The notes beneath the pieces were generated by a model. That model worked only from the letters and a program-made list of their open reading frames with translations, ran no database searches and was not told where the DNA came from. 64,000 nt of DNA, from assembly GCF_004366355.1 (NCBI RefSeq), contig NZ_SODV01000002.1, positions 1,218,768 through 1,282,767 of the forward strand, in the 5' to 3' direction. The stretch is from Dinghuibacter silviterrae (lineage in GTDB: Bacteria > Bacteroidota > Bacteroidia > Chitinophagales > Chitinophagaceae). Position numbers and translations under genes: made by a program. Shown piece by piece: positions 36,770-44,975 of the stretch (positions are counted from its first letter, which is position 1; each line of letters starts with the position of its first letter).

Positions 36770-37342
36770 TTAAGCTTTTTTTAGTGTTAGGTGAAAGGTT
36801 AAGACGATGTCGTTTCCGGTCCTGACGGTACCGAAGGCGAAAGTGGGCGGGTCGATCTGGAAGTCCCGCATGCTGATTTTTTTGGTCCCGGTCACCGTAA
36901 TGGTATTGTCGGGGTTGGTCTTGCAAAAAGCAACGACGTCCTCATCCCGGGTGGAACCGGCGATCGTCAGCTTCCCTTTGCAGGTGACGGTGCTGCCACC
37001 TTTTCCCCCGGCCACGCTGACCGAACTGAGGGTATAGGTAATCGTGGGGTTCTGGTCCGTCTTCAGGGCTTTGTAGGCATTGTTGTCCATACCGCTGTGG
37101 TCGCTTTTGAGCGCGGTGGCCGGCGTGGAAAAACTAAGGGTGTTCAGGGCGGACACCTGGCCGGCCGGATCCACGTTGAGCGTGGCAAAACAGCTCGACT
37201 GTATGGACTTCATGGTCCAGTCATGCAGGGTCGAGGTGCCGCTGATGACCAGCTCCGTTGCCGTGCCGGTGTACCGGCTTTGCGCACTGGCAAAGATGCC
37301 CGGGAGCAGGAGCACAAGGAAAAGGGATAGGCGGGGATACAT
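36770..37342 (-). CDS. YceI-family periplasmic protein
   Basis: 190 residues; cleavable signal peptide (LFLVLLLPGIFASAQ). YceI motifs: ISGTSTLHDWTMK, FSTPATALKSDHSGMDNNAYKAL, and MRDFQIDPPTFAFGTVRTGNDIVLTFHLTL. First gene of the leftward operon that ends at 32785. Differs from the second YceI (34872) in having a normal signal peptide and in lacking its Cys-rich start. Confidence 0.9.
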   Translation of the reverse strand: MYPRLSLFLVLLLPGIFASAQSRYTGTATELVISGTSTLHDWTMKSIQSSCFATLNVDPAGQVSALNTLSFSTPATALKSDHSGMDNNAYKALKTDQNPTITYTLSSVSVAGGKGGSTVTCKGKLTIAGSTRDEDVVAFCKTNPDNTITVTGTKKISMRDFQIDPPTFAFGTVRTGNDIVLTFHLTLKKA

Positions 37343-37358
37343 GATGCGTGGTTTTACA

Positions 37359-37401
37359 CAAAAGTATCCCGGGCCCTATGCCCCGGGCATGACGGTGATT
37401 A
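37359..37401 (-). promoter_or_regulatory. Fnr-like box and -7 element of the YceI-barrel-adhP-Usp operon
   Basis: On the minus strand TACTTTTG (37366-37359) matches TAnnTTTG exactly and ends 17 bases before the start codon. A TGAC-GGTG-ATTA dyad (37390-37401, plus-strand reading; one base from TGAC-N4-ATCA) is centred 29.5 bases upstream of the -7 element, the same spacing as at hemN. Tandem CCCCTA repeats lie just beyond (37401-37411). Confidence 0.55.
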
Positions 37402-37439
37402 GGGGTAGGGGTGAGTTTGAACAGGAAAACGGGTGATCT

Positions 37440-37928
37440 TTATCTGAAGGGAATCAGTACCCCGCCGCTTAACCCGATGGACTGATTGTTCCCTTTCGCA
37501 AAATCAATGTCATAGTCGGGTTCGAGGTAAAGCCCCCATTTTTTTGTTTTGAATGGCCAGTACATAAAATCTCCCGCTATTTCCAACCCGATGGTGGTGT
37601 TGTCCGCTTTTGAGTAAGAAAACTCCGGGCCGATACCCGCCATAAATTCAAATTTCTCCGACAGGGTGAACGGCTTTTTGAATAGTACGTCAAACGTCCA
37701 TTCGGTGGAGTGGCCGTCGGTCAGTGGAGTCAGATCCATTTCGATTTCCAGCCATTCATCGATGGGCGTGAATTCTATGCCCAGGTTGGGTCCATAAGAA
37801 AAGGAGCCGTCTTTCAGACCTTTGTTGATGGCCGCGCCCAGTTCTGCAATGGGAGGCTCGCTTTCTTTTTGGCCGTACGAGAGGGTTACAGATAAAGTGA
37901 AAAAGGAGAGAAGGAAAACACTTTTCAT
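37440..37928 (-). CDS. Small secreted beta-barrel-like protein, unknown
   Basis: 162 residues from ATG 37928 with signal peptide (MKSVFLLSFFTLSVTLSYGQ). The rest reads as an eight-strand outer-membrane-type barrel (LEIEMDLTPL, FEFMAGIGPEFSYS, GLYLEPDYDIDF) ending in Phe-Arg. A strong promoter (TTG-N18-TATATTTG) ends six bases before this ATG, so the message would be almost leaderless. Stands alone, divergent from the serine hydrolase. Confidence 0.7.
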   Translation of the reverse strand: MKSVFLLSFFTLSVTLSYGQKESEPPIAELGAAINKGLKDGSFSYGPNLGIEFTPIDEWLEIEMDLTPLTDGHSTEWTFDVLFKKPFTLSEKFEFMAGIGPEFSYSKADNTTIGLEIAGDFMYWPFKTKKWGLYLEPDYDIDFAKGNNQSIGLSGGVLIPFR

Positions 37929-37934
37929 TGATTC

Positions 37935-37963
37935 CAAATATAGCTTTGTAATTTTACACTCAA
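37935..37963. promoter_or_regulatory. Divergent promoters with overlapping -7 elements
   Basis: CAAATATAGCTTTG (37935-37948) contains TATATTTG read leftward (37942-37935) and TAGCTTTG read rightward (37941-37948), sharing the central TA. The leftward promoter also has TTG at 37963-37961, 18 bases away, matching the Bacteroidota -33/-7 pattern. The rightward one ends 17 bases before ATG 37966. The two promoters cannot both be melted by separate polymerases at once. Confidence 0.6.
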
Positions 37964-37965
37964 CC

Positions 37966-39246
37966 ATGAATCCGCCGAAGAAATTCCCCTATTTTTTCCT
38001 CCTAACCCTTCTCCTCTCCCTTGGCCTCTTCCTGTGGGAAACGTTTCCCCTGCTCAGCGGCTATGGTGCAAAGGTTTGCTGCTCCGGGGTCTTTATATCC
38101 CACCGGGATCCCGATAGTGTCATCGCAAACGACCTGGGTCGTTTCCCTTTCAACTTAGCCAACTATCAGGTCGATGGGAAGGACAGTTCCGTGCGTGCCA
38201 CCGTATGGGGCATGGCGGTGAAAAAGGCTATTTATCATACCGGGCTGGGCGCCGTCCTGGTCAATGGGACCACGGAAGCGGCACTAAGGCAATCGTGGCG
38301 GAACATCCAAACAGCGGTCCCACCAAAAGACACGCTGCCGCTCGACAACGGTGACACGGCCGCACTGGCCGGGATGATAAAGAAGGAAGTAGGCCGCAAC
38401 GGCACCCGCGGCTTGATCGTCCTTTACAAAGACAAGGTCATCGGGGAGGGGTACGCCCCCGGTTTTGATCAAAACACCCCCCTGGCCGGCTGGTCCATGA
38501 CCAAAGGTATCGTCAGCGCACTCCTCGGTATTCTCGTCCGCGAAAAACGGCTCGACGTCCGGGCCCCCGCACCCGTCGCCGCCTGGAAAGACGATAACCG
38601 GCGCACCATCCGGACCATAGACCTCATGCAGATGCGCAGCGGGCTTCGCTGGTGGGAATGGTACATCGGCCCCTGCCCCTGCACCGATATGCTCTTCAAA
38701 GAACGGGACATGGGGGAAGCGGCGGCGCGCAGCTCCCTCAGACACCCTTCCGGCACGGTCTTTAACTACTCCAGCGGAAATGCCAACATCCTTTCTTCCA
38801 TCATCCGCGGCTGTGTCGATTCGAATGACTACTACCGCTGGCCCTACGAACAATTGTTTTATAAGATCGGGATGATACATACGGTGCTGGAACCCGACGC
38901 CGGTGGAACCTTTGTCGGTTCATCTTATTGTTACGCCACTGCCCGCGACTGGGCCCGCCTGGGGCTATTGTATCTTCATGATGGTGTCTGGAACGGTCAG
39001 CGGATCTTACCCGAAGGCTGGGTACACGAGGCCACGACCGGAGCGGGTATCTATGGTGCGCTTTGGTGGCTCAACGGTGGCCGCTGGCCGCACGTTCCCA
39101 CCGACGCGTATGCCGCCGAAGGGTATGAGGGACAATATGTTTTAGTAGTCCCCTCGCGTGACCTTGTGGTCGTCCGCCTGGCGCTGGATCGCGGAAAACC
39201 GCATCCGGACAGCCTGATGCACGAGGTGCTGCAGGCGCTGCACTAG
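37966..39246 (+). CDS. Serine hydrolase, class C beta-lactamase/penicillin-binding fold
   Basis: 426 residues. N-terminal membrane anchor or signal (FPYFFLLTLLLSLGLFLW). Active-site S-x2-K in GWSMTKGIVSALLG, Y-x-N-like YSSGN after FNYS, and the third motif region GYEGQYVLVVPSRDLVVVRL. The family includes esterases, D-aminopeptidases and beta-lactamases; substrate not predictable. Probably acts in the periplasm on peptides or esters. Confidence 0.88.
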   Translation: MNPPKKFPYFFLLTLLLSLGLFLWETFPLLSGYGAKVCCSGVFISHRDPDSVIANDLGRFPFNLANYQVDGKDSSVRATVWGMAVKKAIYHTGLGAVLVNGTTEAALRQSWRNIQTAVPPKDTLPLDNGDTAALAGMIKKEVGRNGTRGLIVLYKDKVIGEGYAPGFDQNTPLAGWSMTKGIVSALLGILVREKRLDVRAPAPVAAWKDDNRRTIRTIDLMQMRSGLRWWEWYIGPCPCTDMLFKERDMGEAAARSSLRHPSGTVFNYSSGNANILSSIIRGCVDSNDYYRWPYEQLFYKIGMIHTVLEPDAGGTFVGSSYCYATARDWARLGLLYLHDGVWNGQRILPEGWVHEATTGAGIYGALWWLNGGRWPHVPTDAYAAEGYEGQYVLVVPSRDLVVVRLALDRGKPHPDSLMHEVLQALH

Positions 39247-39265
39247 TAAATTTAATGTACAAATT

Positions 39266-39323
39266 GTTTTGGAGTGGCTGACTTTTTGTGGCTACACCAA
39301 TAAAAAAATGGCTACTCCAAAAC
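39266..39323 (+). promoter_or_regulatory. Hairpin covering the start codon, with a competing alternative hairpin
   Basis: 39266-39280 pairs with 39309-39323 (15 pairs, three of them G.U), a 28-base loop lying between; the UG of ATG 39308 and the next four codons are in the stem. The left arm can instead pair with 39290-39300 (11 positions, one mismatch), because TGGCTACaCCAA (39289-39300) and TGGCTACtCCAA (39309-39320) are direct repeats. A weak -7 element TAAATTTA at 39247-39254 would start the transcript just before the hairpin. Confidence 0.5.
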
Positions 39324-40387
39324 ACCTTATGCGGCTGTCCGTCGTGGGCGGCCTTTTTGTTTGCCTTTTAGGGACAACAAATTGCCGGAAAGTAGTGTTG
39401 CGTGCTTTCCTGGACGGCTACCAGCAAACCAACCTGGTGGCGAGCAACGCGAGCTACAGCCCCGTACTGGTCGACTCGCAACTGGTCAACCCCTGGGGCA
39501 TGGCGTTTACGCCGACCAGTCCCGTCTGGATTTCTGACAATGGGACCGGACTCAGCACGCTGTATGACCATACGGGCAAAAAGATCCCGCTGGTCGTCAC
39601 CATTCCCTCCCCGGATAGCGCGAAGGAAGGAAAACCCACGGGCGTTCTGTTCAACCCCACTGCCGACTTCATGATCCCGGCCAAACCACCCGTGGCGAGC
39701 AGGTTTATTTTTGCTACCGAAGACGGCACCATCATCGCCTGGGGGGGCGGTACCAAAGGGACGATCGTCGCGGATCGCTCAGAGTGGGGCGCTGTGTACA
39801 AAGGGATTGCCTTGGACAGTACCGGCGGGCAGCATTTTTTGTACGCCACCAATTTCCACGCCGGGACGATCGACGTTTTCGACAAGGACTTCAACTATGT
39901 CAGCGGAACCACCTTTCATGACCCCGGCATCCCCCATGGCTTTGCGCCTTTCAACATCCGGAGCATCGGTGGCTGGTTATGGGTCACTTATGCCAAACAA
40001 CTGGCGCCCGCAGACCATTACGACGAAGCAGGGCCCGGGAATGGGTTTATCGACATTTTTACACCCGGCGGCGCCCTGGTGTCCCGGTTTGCCACCCGCG
40101 GCCCCCTGAACTCACCCTGGGGCATTGTCCCGGCAAAAGAGGGCTTTGTCAAACAGGCAGACAGCGTAAACGTCATCCTGGTGGGCAACTTTGGCGACGG
40201 CCGTATCAATATGTACACCGACCAGGGGATCTTTCTCGGCCCTCTGATGGACCACAACCGGCCCATCGTGATCGGCGGTCTGTGGGACCTTGAAAACGAC
40301 GTTCCCGGTACTACGACAGCACAACTTTTTTTCACCGCCGGCCCCAATGGATCGGATGGAATATTTGGTTTCCTGGAAAGAAAATAG
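39308..40387 (+). CDS. TIGR03118-type secreted beta-propeller-like protein
   Basis: 359 residues from ATG 39308 (MATPKHLMRLSVVGGLFVCL, a signal-type N-terminus). Family-typical segments: NLVASNASYSPVLVDSQLVN, PWGMAFTPTSPVWISDNGTG, and ALDSTGGQHFLYATNFHAGT. It reads as NHL/SMP30-like propeller blades, without any known activity. The start codon is buried in an RNA hairpin (39266-39323). Followed after 15 bases by chrA. Confidence 0.85.
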   Translation: MATPKHLMRLSVVGGLFVCLLGTTNCRKVVLRAFLDGYQQTNLVASNASYSPVLVDSQLVNPWGMAFTPTSPVWISDNGTGLSTLYDHTGKKIPLVVTIPSPDSAKEGKPTGVLFNPTADFMIPAKPPVASRFIFATEDGTIIAWGGGTKGTIVADRSEWGAVYKGIALDSTGGQHFLYATNFHAGTIDVFDKDFNYVSGTTFHDPGIPHGFAPFNIRSIGGWLWVTYAKQLAPADHYDEAGPGNGFIDIFTPGGALVSRFATRGPLNSPWGIVPAKEGFVKQADSVNVILVGNFGDGRINMYTDQGIFLGPLMDHNRPIVIGGLWDLENDVPGTTTAQLFFTAGPNGSDGIFGFLERK

Positions 40388-40402
40388 CGCTACCTTCCAG
40401 GC

Positions 40403-41497
40403 ATGCGCAAATCCTCCCTTCGTGAACTCGCCTCTTTATTCGGACGGTTAGGACTAACCGCCTTTGGCGGTCCTGCTGCTCATATTGCCATGATGCAAAA
40501 AGAAGTGGTGGACAAAAAAGGCTGGATGGACCACCGCCATTTCCTGGACCTGATCGGGGCAACCAACCTGATCCCCGGACCCAACAGTACCGAAATGGCT
40601 ATCCATATCGGGTATGAACGCGGGGGTTGGAAGGGACTGCTGGTCGCGGGTGCCTGTTTTATCCTGCCCGCGGTGTTGATCACCGCAACCCTGGCCTGGC
40701 TGTACCAGAAGTACGGTCACTTGCCGGGCGCGGAAGCATGGGTATACGGCATCAAACCGGCGATCATCCCCGTCATCTTAGGCGCCGTGCACCCCCTGGC
40801 CAAAAGGGCCGTACGGACCGTGACGCTGGGGGTCATCGGGTTGCTGGTCCTGGGGGCCTGTCTTCTGGGGTTGGATGAGGTGTATGCGATGTTTGGCGCG
40901 GGGGCGGTGACGCTGGGGCTATACCTGTCGAAGCGCCGGTTGAACAGCCTTGCGCCTTTATTGCTCCAGGCGCAAGCCGTCAACCTCAGGGTGTTTCTCA
41001 TCTTTTTGAAAATCGGCGCTATCCTCTACGGGAGCGGCTACGTGTTGTTTGCTTTTCTGGACCGGGAACTGGTGGCCAAAGGCTTGTTGACCCGGCCCGT
41101 GCTCATCGACGCCATCGCCGTGGGACAGTTCACCCCCGGACCGGTCTTCTCGTCGGTCACCTTTATCGGGTGGCAGATGGGTGGATGGAAGGGCGCAGCG
41201 CTCGCCACACTGGCGATCTTCCTGCCGTCCTTTGTGTTCGTGGGGCTGCTCAACCCGTTCGTGCCCCGCATGCGCCGCTCCGCCTCTTTTTCCACCTTTC
41301 TCGACGGGGTCAATGTCGCGTCGGTCGCCATCATCCTGGTGGTGTGCTGGACGTTTGGCCGGTCCACACTCACAGACTGGCGTACGGCCGTGATCGCGGT
41401 CGCCGCCGCTGCCGTAGTGTTTGGCCTCCCAAAAGTCAACAGCGCCTGGATCATAGCGGGCGGGGCCCTTTTAGGCTATGTCCTGGCGCTGTTGTAG
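40403..41497 (+). CDS. chrA: Chromate transporter, two-domain ChrA
   Basis: 364 residues with two CHR domains. The first starts LFGRLGLTAFGGPAAHIAMM and has LIGATNLIPGPNSTEMAIHIGY; the second has KIGAILYGSGYVLFAFLDREL and IAVGQFTPGPVFSSVTFIGWQMGG. Around ten membrane helices. Exports chromate; small proteins of this family also move sulfate-like anions. The gene ends four bases before the convergent TonB receptor gene. Confidence 0.93.
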   Translation: MRKSSLRELASLFGRLGLTAFGGPAAHIAMMQKEVVDKKGWMDHRHFLDLIGATNLIPGPNSTEMAIHIGYERGGWKGLLVAGACFILPAVLITATLAWLYQKYGHLPGAEAWVYGIKPAIIPVILGAVHPLAKRAVRTVTLGVIGLLVLGACLLGLDEVYAMFGAGAVTLGLYLSKRRLNSLAPLLLQAQAVNLRVFLIFLKIGAILYGSGYVLFAFLDRELVAKGLLTRPVLIDAIAVGQFTPGPVFSSVTFIGWQMGGWKGAALATLAIFLPSFVFVGLLNPFVPRMRRSASFSTFLDGVNVASVAIILVVCWTFGRSTLTDWRTAVIAVAAAAVVFGLPKVNSAWIIAGGALLGYVLALL

Positions 41498-41501
41498 CGT
41501 T

Positions 41502-43682
41502 CTACCGGGTATACCGGAACGCAACGCTGATGACCCTGCCGTCGATCGGCGCATATACTTCCTGAAACACCGGGTTTTGCATCGTGCCCGTGAACAGGGG
41601 TCCGAACTTACTCTGGCGGGTATCCAGGAAATTTTCCACGTTCAGCATCAGGGAGCAATGGCCCCAGGTGTGTTGCACCATCAGGTCGTTGGTCCAGAAA
41701 TCGCGAACTGTCTGCCCGTCGTCGAGGACCTGCGTCCCCGTGTAAAACCCTTCTATGCCTGCCTTCCAATGCGGTTCCGCCTCATACGTGAGGGTGCTCA
41801 CAAACCGATGGTGCGGCGTCAGCGGAAGCTGCGGATCGCCGGAGAGGTATACCCGCCGCGCATCTGTATAGGTGTACCCTATGTAAAGGGAAAAGCGCTC
41901 CAGCGTAAACCGCGCGTCGGTCTCCGATCCGCGGCTAAGGACCGGCCCCGGCGCGTTGAGGTAATACAGCCAGCCCCGTTGCAGGCTGTCCTCCTGCGGT
42001 ATAAGCGCGTGCATGAGCCGGGTATAATACAAATTCTGGTCGATCGTAAACCCGATGTCATCGCCGATATGCCCCTGGTAGTTCACAGAAAGGTTGGCGC
42101 TCTCCGAACGTTCCGCCTGCACACTGGACGCGATAGGGTAGACCTGCTGATAACCCTCCTCTTCGTCCGTGGCGTTAAAGATCGTCGGCAGCTTATAGGC
42201 CAGCCCGCCGCCGAGACGGATGGACAACGGGCGCACCGGCCGGTACAACAACGCGAGACGGGGCAGGAAATAAAGCGTATGCTCCACATCCGCGCGGGCA
42301 CCGGCTTCGAGAACGGTCTTTTTGTCCAGCGTCCAGTCGTCCTGTGCAAAGAGTCCTGCGGTGTTGTGGGTATAGCCCAGGTTCCCTTGCGAGCCGCCTG
42401 GCTTGAACTGGTCCGTGGTGAGGCCGATACCGGTGACGACGTCGTGAGCGCCCGCCGTCAGGTTATAGCTGGCTTCGGTGAATGACGAGACTTCGGCGCC
42501 GGAGAAGCCGGTGGTCGCGAGGCCGCCCGCGCCCCCCGTCGTCTGCTCAATGGAGCGATAAAAGTACCCCACGGTATTCTTGAGTGTGAAGCTTTGCTGC
42601 CCGCGCAACTTTCGCGTCATAGAAAGCTGATAGTAGTCCCTGTCGCTGTGGTTCCGCTGAAGGAACGGATGCAGACTATCCGCTCCATGCTCCACCGCCT
42701 GAAGGTCCCCGCCATTGCGGTCCTCGGTCGAGATGTTGACGCCCAGGCGAAGGGTGGTGCTGTCATCCGGGTACCAGAAGAAGGTAGGCGCCACCGTGCC
42801 CTGCCGGACCCTGGGCAGGTCGGTAAAGCCGTCGTTGTTGACGTCCACCGGGTTTTGCCGGCTGGCCGAACCCATGACCGTCAGCCCGGTGTGTTTTCCC
42901 CTATGGCTAAAAAAGCCCCCCAGGTCGGTGCCGCCCTTGTCCGTCTGGTTCAACACCGCGTCCAGGTGCAGGGTAGTATCGGGTGTCCGCGAAATAAGGT
43001 TGATTATCCCGGCGATGGCATCCCCCCCGTACAACGCAGAGCCCGCCCCCTTGATGACCTCCACCTGCCGGAGGTCCAGCGGCGGCACCTGGAGGATGCT
43101 CAGGCTCCCTGAAAGACCGCCGTACAAAGGAAAGCCGTCCTTCAGGAGCTGGGTGTACCGCCCGTCGAGCCCCTGGAGACGGATCGAGACGTTACCCGAC
43201 ACCGGTGACGTTTGTTGCACCTGTGTCCCCGACAGCTCCGTGAGCAGTTCCCGGATATTGGCCGGCGACTGCGCCGTCCCTTCCTCGATGTCCTCCCGGT
43301 CGACCACCTGGATCGTCGTGGGGGTATTCTTCAAAAGACGGTTTGTCCTCGTGGAGGCGATGACCACGTCCTGCATGGTCTCGACCATCGGATCGAGGAT
43401 GACCGTCAGCGTGGTGTCCCGCTCGCCAACGGAGAGGGAGAATTCTTTTTCCCGAAAGCCCTCGGAAGTACATTGAAAGGCATACTTCCCGGGTTTTAGC
43501 CCGGGCAGGACGGCTACACCGTTGGAATCGGCGGCTGCAGACGTGCCTGTCGGCCGCACCTGAACGGTGACCCCCGGTATGGATTGATGCGTATCGTCAT
43601 TGATAAAATGCAAGGTCGTATGATGCTGGGCCAGGACCGGTTTGCTGCACAGGAGCAGCAGCAGTCCTAAGAACTGTTTCAT
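41502..43682 (-). CDS. TonB-dependent outer-membrane receptor (siderophore/metal-type)
   Basis: 726 residues: signal peptide (MKQFLGLLLLLCSKPVLAQ), a carboxypeptidase-regulatory-like domain (about 24-100), TonB-box-like VVIAST, plug (about 120-230, with IRLQGLDGRYTQLLKDGFPLY and GAGSALYGGDAIAGIINLIS), then a 22-strand barrel. Size and plug resemble BtuB/FepA-type receptors rather than SusC. No SusD partner. No cobalamin riboswitch or Fur-like box was recognised upstream, so the ligand is open. Confidence 0.92.
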   Translation of the reverse strand: MKQFLGLLLLLCSKPVLAQHHTTLHFINDDTHQSIPGVTVQVRPTGTSAAADSNGVAVLPGLKPGKYAFQCTSEGFREKEFSLSVGERDTTLTVILDPMVETMQDVVIASTRTNRLLKNTPTTIQVVDREDIEEGTAQSPANIRELLTELSGTQVQQTSPVSGNVSIRLQGLDGRYTQLLKDGFPLYGGLSGSLSILQVPPLDLRQVEVIKGAGSALYGGDAIAGIINLISRTPDTTLHLDAVLNQTDKGGTDLGGFFSHRGKHTGLTVMGSASRQNPVDVNNDGFTDLPRVRQGTVAPTFFWYPDDSTTLRLGVNISTEDRNGGDLQAVEHGADSLHPFLQRNHSDRDYYQLSMTRKLRGQQSFTLKNTVGYFYRSIEQTTGGAGGLATTGFSGAEVSSFTEASYNLTAGAHDVVTGIGLTTDQFKPGGSQGNLGYTHNTAGLFAQDDWTLDKKTVLEAGARADVEHTLYFLPRLALLYRPVRPLSIRLGGGLAYKLPTIFNATDEEEGYQQVYPIASSVQAERSESANLSVNYQGHIGDDIGFTIDQNLYYTRLMHALIPQEDSLQRGWLYYLNAPGPVLSRGSETDARFTLERFSLYIGYTYTDARRVYLSGDPQLPLTPHHRFVSTLTYEAEPHWKAGIEGFYTGTQVLDDGQTVRDFWTNDLMVQHTWGHCSLMLNVENFLDTRQSKFGPLFTGTMQNPVFQEVYAPIDGRVISVAFRYTR

Positions 43683-43738
43683 GAATTTGATTTTTTGAAA
43701 AAAATTTGATGACCGCTACAAGAGAAGACAGGGCGGCA

Positions 43739-44320
43739 TCAAAGACGAAGGGTGCACCACCGCAACCAGAGTGGCGTAGCGTCTGCGTGAAGAGAGGGTA
43801 GGGCACACCGGGATGGTGTTACCCGTTCAGGCCGGGCATGCGTATCCGCAACGACCCGTGTTTCGGTTTGCCGGATGGCTTGCTGCCCGGAAGCGGCTGT
43901 TCCGGTCGCGGCGACCGTGCCGCTGCTGGTCGATGCGGCCGTGTCAACGGTCGTCGTGCGTCCACTCCATTCAAGCGAAGACAACACAAACAGCGCCCAA
44001 GTCGCGATCAGCAACCCCTGGCGAAGGTACTTCCGGCTAAACGTCCAGGCTTTTAGCAACGTTTCCTGGCCGGCGAAAGGTTTCCGGATGGTCCGGGGGA
44101 CACGGCCAACGGCTTCCCCAAAACCGATCAGGTGTTCGGTCAGACCGGTGAACAAGAGAAAAAGGCTCGACAACAAATTCCCCTTCCGCACAAAGGTGGG
44201 CAGGAGGACCTGGCGGATGACGCGGTATACCAAAAAGAACAACGCGCAACCCAGGGCAATGAGCGGGGGCAAATATGGCTGGAGCTTTTTCAACACAACT
44301 GGGGTAAAGGTACCCACCAA
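43739..44320 (-). CDS. Possible membrane protein, uncertain
   Basis: Open frame of 193 codons with three hydrophobic segments (PPLIALGCALFFLVYRVI, LLSSLFLLFTGLTEHLIGF, LLIATWALFVLSSLEWS), followed by a Thr/Ala/Ser-rich linker and a Cys/His-containing tail (SRCALPSLHADATPLWL). It has no ATG anywhere in frame, so translation would need TTG 44320 or GTG 44317. It lies 56 bases upstream of the TonB receptor and on the same strand. The hydrophobic pattern argues for a real gene, the missing Met against it. Confidence 0.42.
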   Translation of the reverse strand: MVGTFTPVVLKKLQPYLPPLIALGCALFFLVYRVIRQVLLPTFVRKGNLLSSLFLLFTGLTEHLIGFGEAVGRVPRTIRKPFAGQETLLKAWTFSRKYLRQGLLIATWALFVLSSLEWSGRTTTVDTAASTSSGTVAATGTAASGQQAIRQTETRVVADTHARPERVTPSRCALPSLHADATPLWLRWCTLRL

Positions 44321-44340
44321 TTTTGTTGATATTCTGAAGT

Positions 44341-44365
44341 AGGGGGCACCTTTAGGGTGCCCCCT
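44341..44365. terminator. Terminator-like hairpin
   Basis: A perfect 10-bp GC-rich stem (44341-44350 with 44356-44365) around a 5-base loop, seven bases past the stop of the leftward gene at 44372. No T-run follows on the minus strand, so it may act as a transcript-end stabiliser or a weak terminator. Confidence 0.55.
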
Positions 44366-44371
44366 GTTGGA

Positions 44372-44911
44372 TTAGTTGAAGGTAAAACCAATCTGCAAAT
44401 TGGCGCCGATCGATGCGGGCAGGCTGTTCCCAAAACGGGCGGGAAGCGATACTGAAAACCAGTAGTCCAGGTCCTTGGTGCGCAGGTATACTTTGTTAAA
44501 GACGGGGGTAACACCGTAGCGTCCCTGGGTTTCGAAGGCAAGCCGGGTAATGATGTTGAAGCCATGACCAAACCGGAAAATGGGGCCCGGGTCGAACAGC
44601 ACGTTGCTCGTCTTGCTGGTTCCCTGTTTGCCGTCACTTTTTTGCCAGACAACCGATGGCGTGATTTCGTAGCTAAAGCCAAAGTGTTTGCTATAGTAGA
44701 CGTTTATGCCTACGGGGAAGCCGATCGTTGTATTGGACTGGAATTCGGTGGTGGTGGTTTTGTTGTTGATGGTTACCCAGGGGATGATAAAGCTGAGGTA
44801 GGCTTTGGTCAGGTGGTACTGAGGGACCTCAGGTTTTGTAGTCGAATCGGTTTGGGCAAAAAGGCATAATGTACTCAGGAGCAGCGAAATGGTGAAGATT
44901 AGTTTATTCAT
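44372..44911 (-). CDS. Small outer-membrane beta-barrel-like protein, unknown
   Basis: 179 residues; signal peptide (MNKLIFTISLLLSTLCLFAQ) and about eight amphipathic strands (AYLSFIIPWVTI, FGFSYEITPSVVW, IGANLQIGFTFN) ending in an aromatic residue near the C-terminus. Preceded by an unusually AT-rich upstream region containing a TGAT-N4-ATCA dyad. No family recognised. Confidence 0.72.
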   Translation of the reverse strand: MNKLIFTISLLLSTLCLFAQTDSTTKPEVPQYHLTKAYLSFIIPWVTINNKTTTTEFQSNTTIGFPVGINVYYSKHFGFSYEITPSVVWQKSDGKQGTSKTSNVLFDPGPIFRFGHGFNIITRLAFETQGRYGVTPVFNKVYLRTKDLDYWFSVSLPARFGNSLPASIGANLQIGFTFN

Positions 44912-44929
44912 CTATATAATAATTTATGG

Positions 44930-44972
44930 CAATATAGGCATAAAATTATTATTGAAAACATGATTTATATCA
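44930..44972 (-). promoter_or_regulatory. AT-rich upstream region with Fnr-like dyad TGAT-N4-ATCA
   Basis: A perfect dyad (44961-44972, extended to 14 bases by flanking A/T) is centred about 30 bases from a -7-like TATATTG (44936-44930, minus strand) upstream of the small barrel gene. Spacing resembles the hemN and YceI promoters, but AT-rich sequence makes chance dyads more likely. Confidence 0.35.
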
Positions 44973-44975
44973 TAT

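Noticed and set aside
37370-37390. CCCGGG-rich dyads upstream of the YceI operon as a terminator or riboswitch
   Set aside because: Self-complementary CCCGGG blocks occur, but there is no T-run and they lie between the candidate Fnr-like box and the -7 element, so they are more simply GC-rich promoter spacer.
43683-43738. Possible cobalamin riboswitch upstream of the TonB receptor
   Set aside because: Only 56 bases separate the receptor from the preceding frame and no B12-box-like sequence was seen there.
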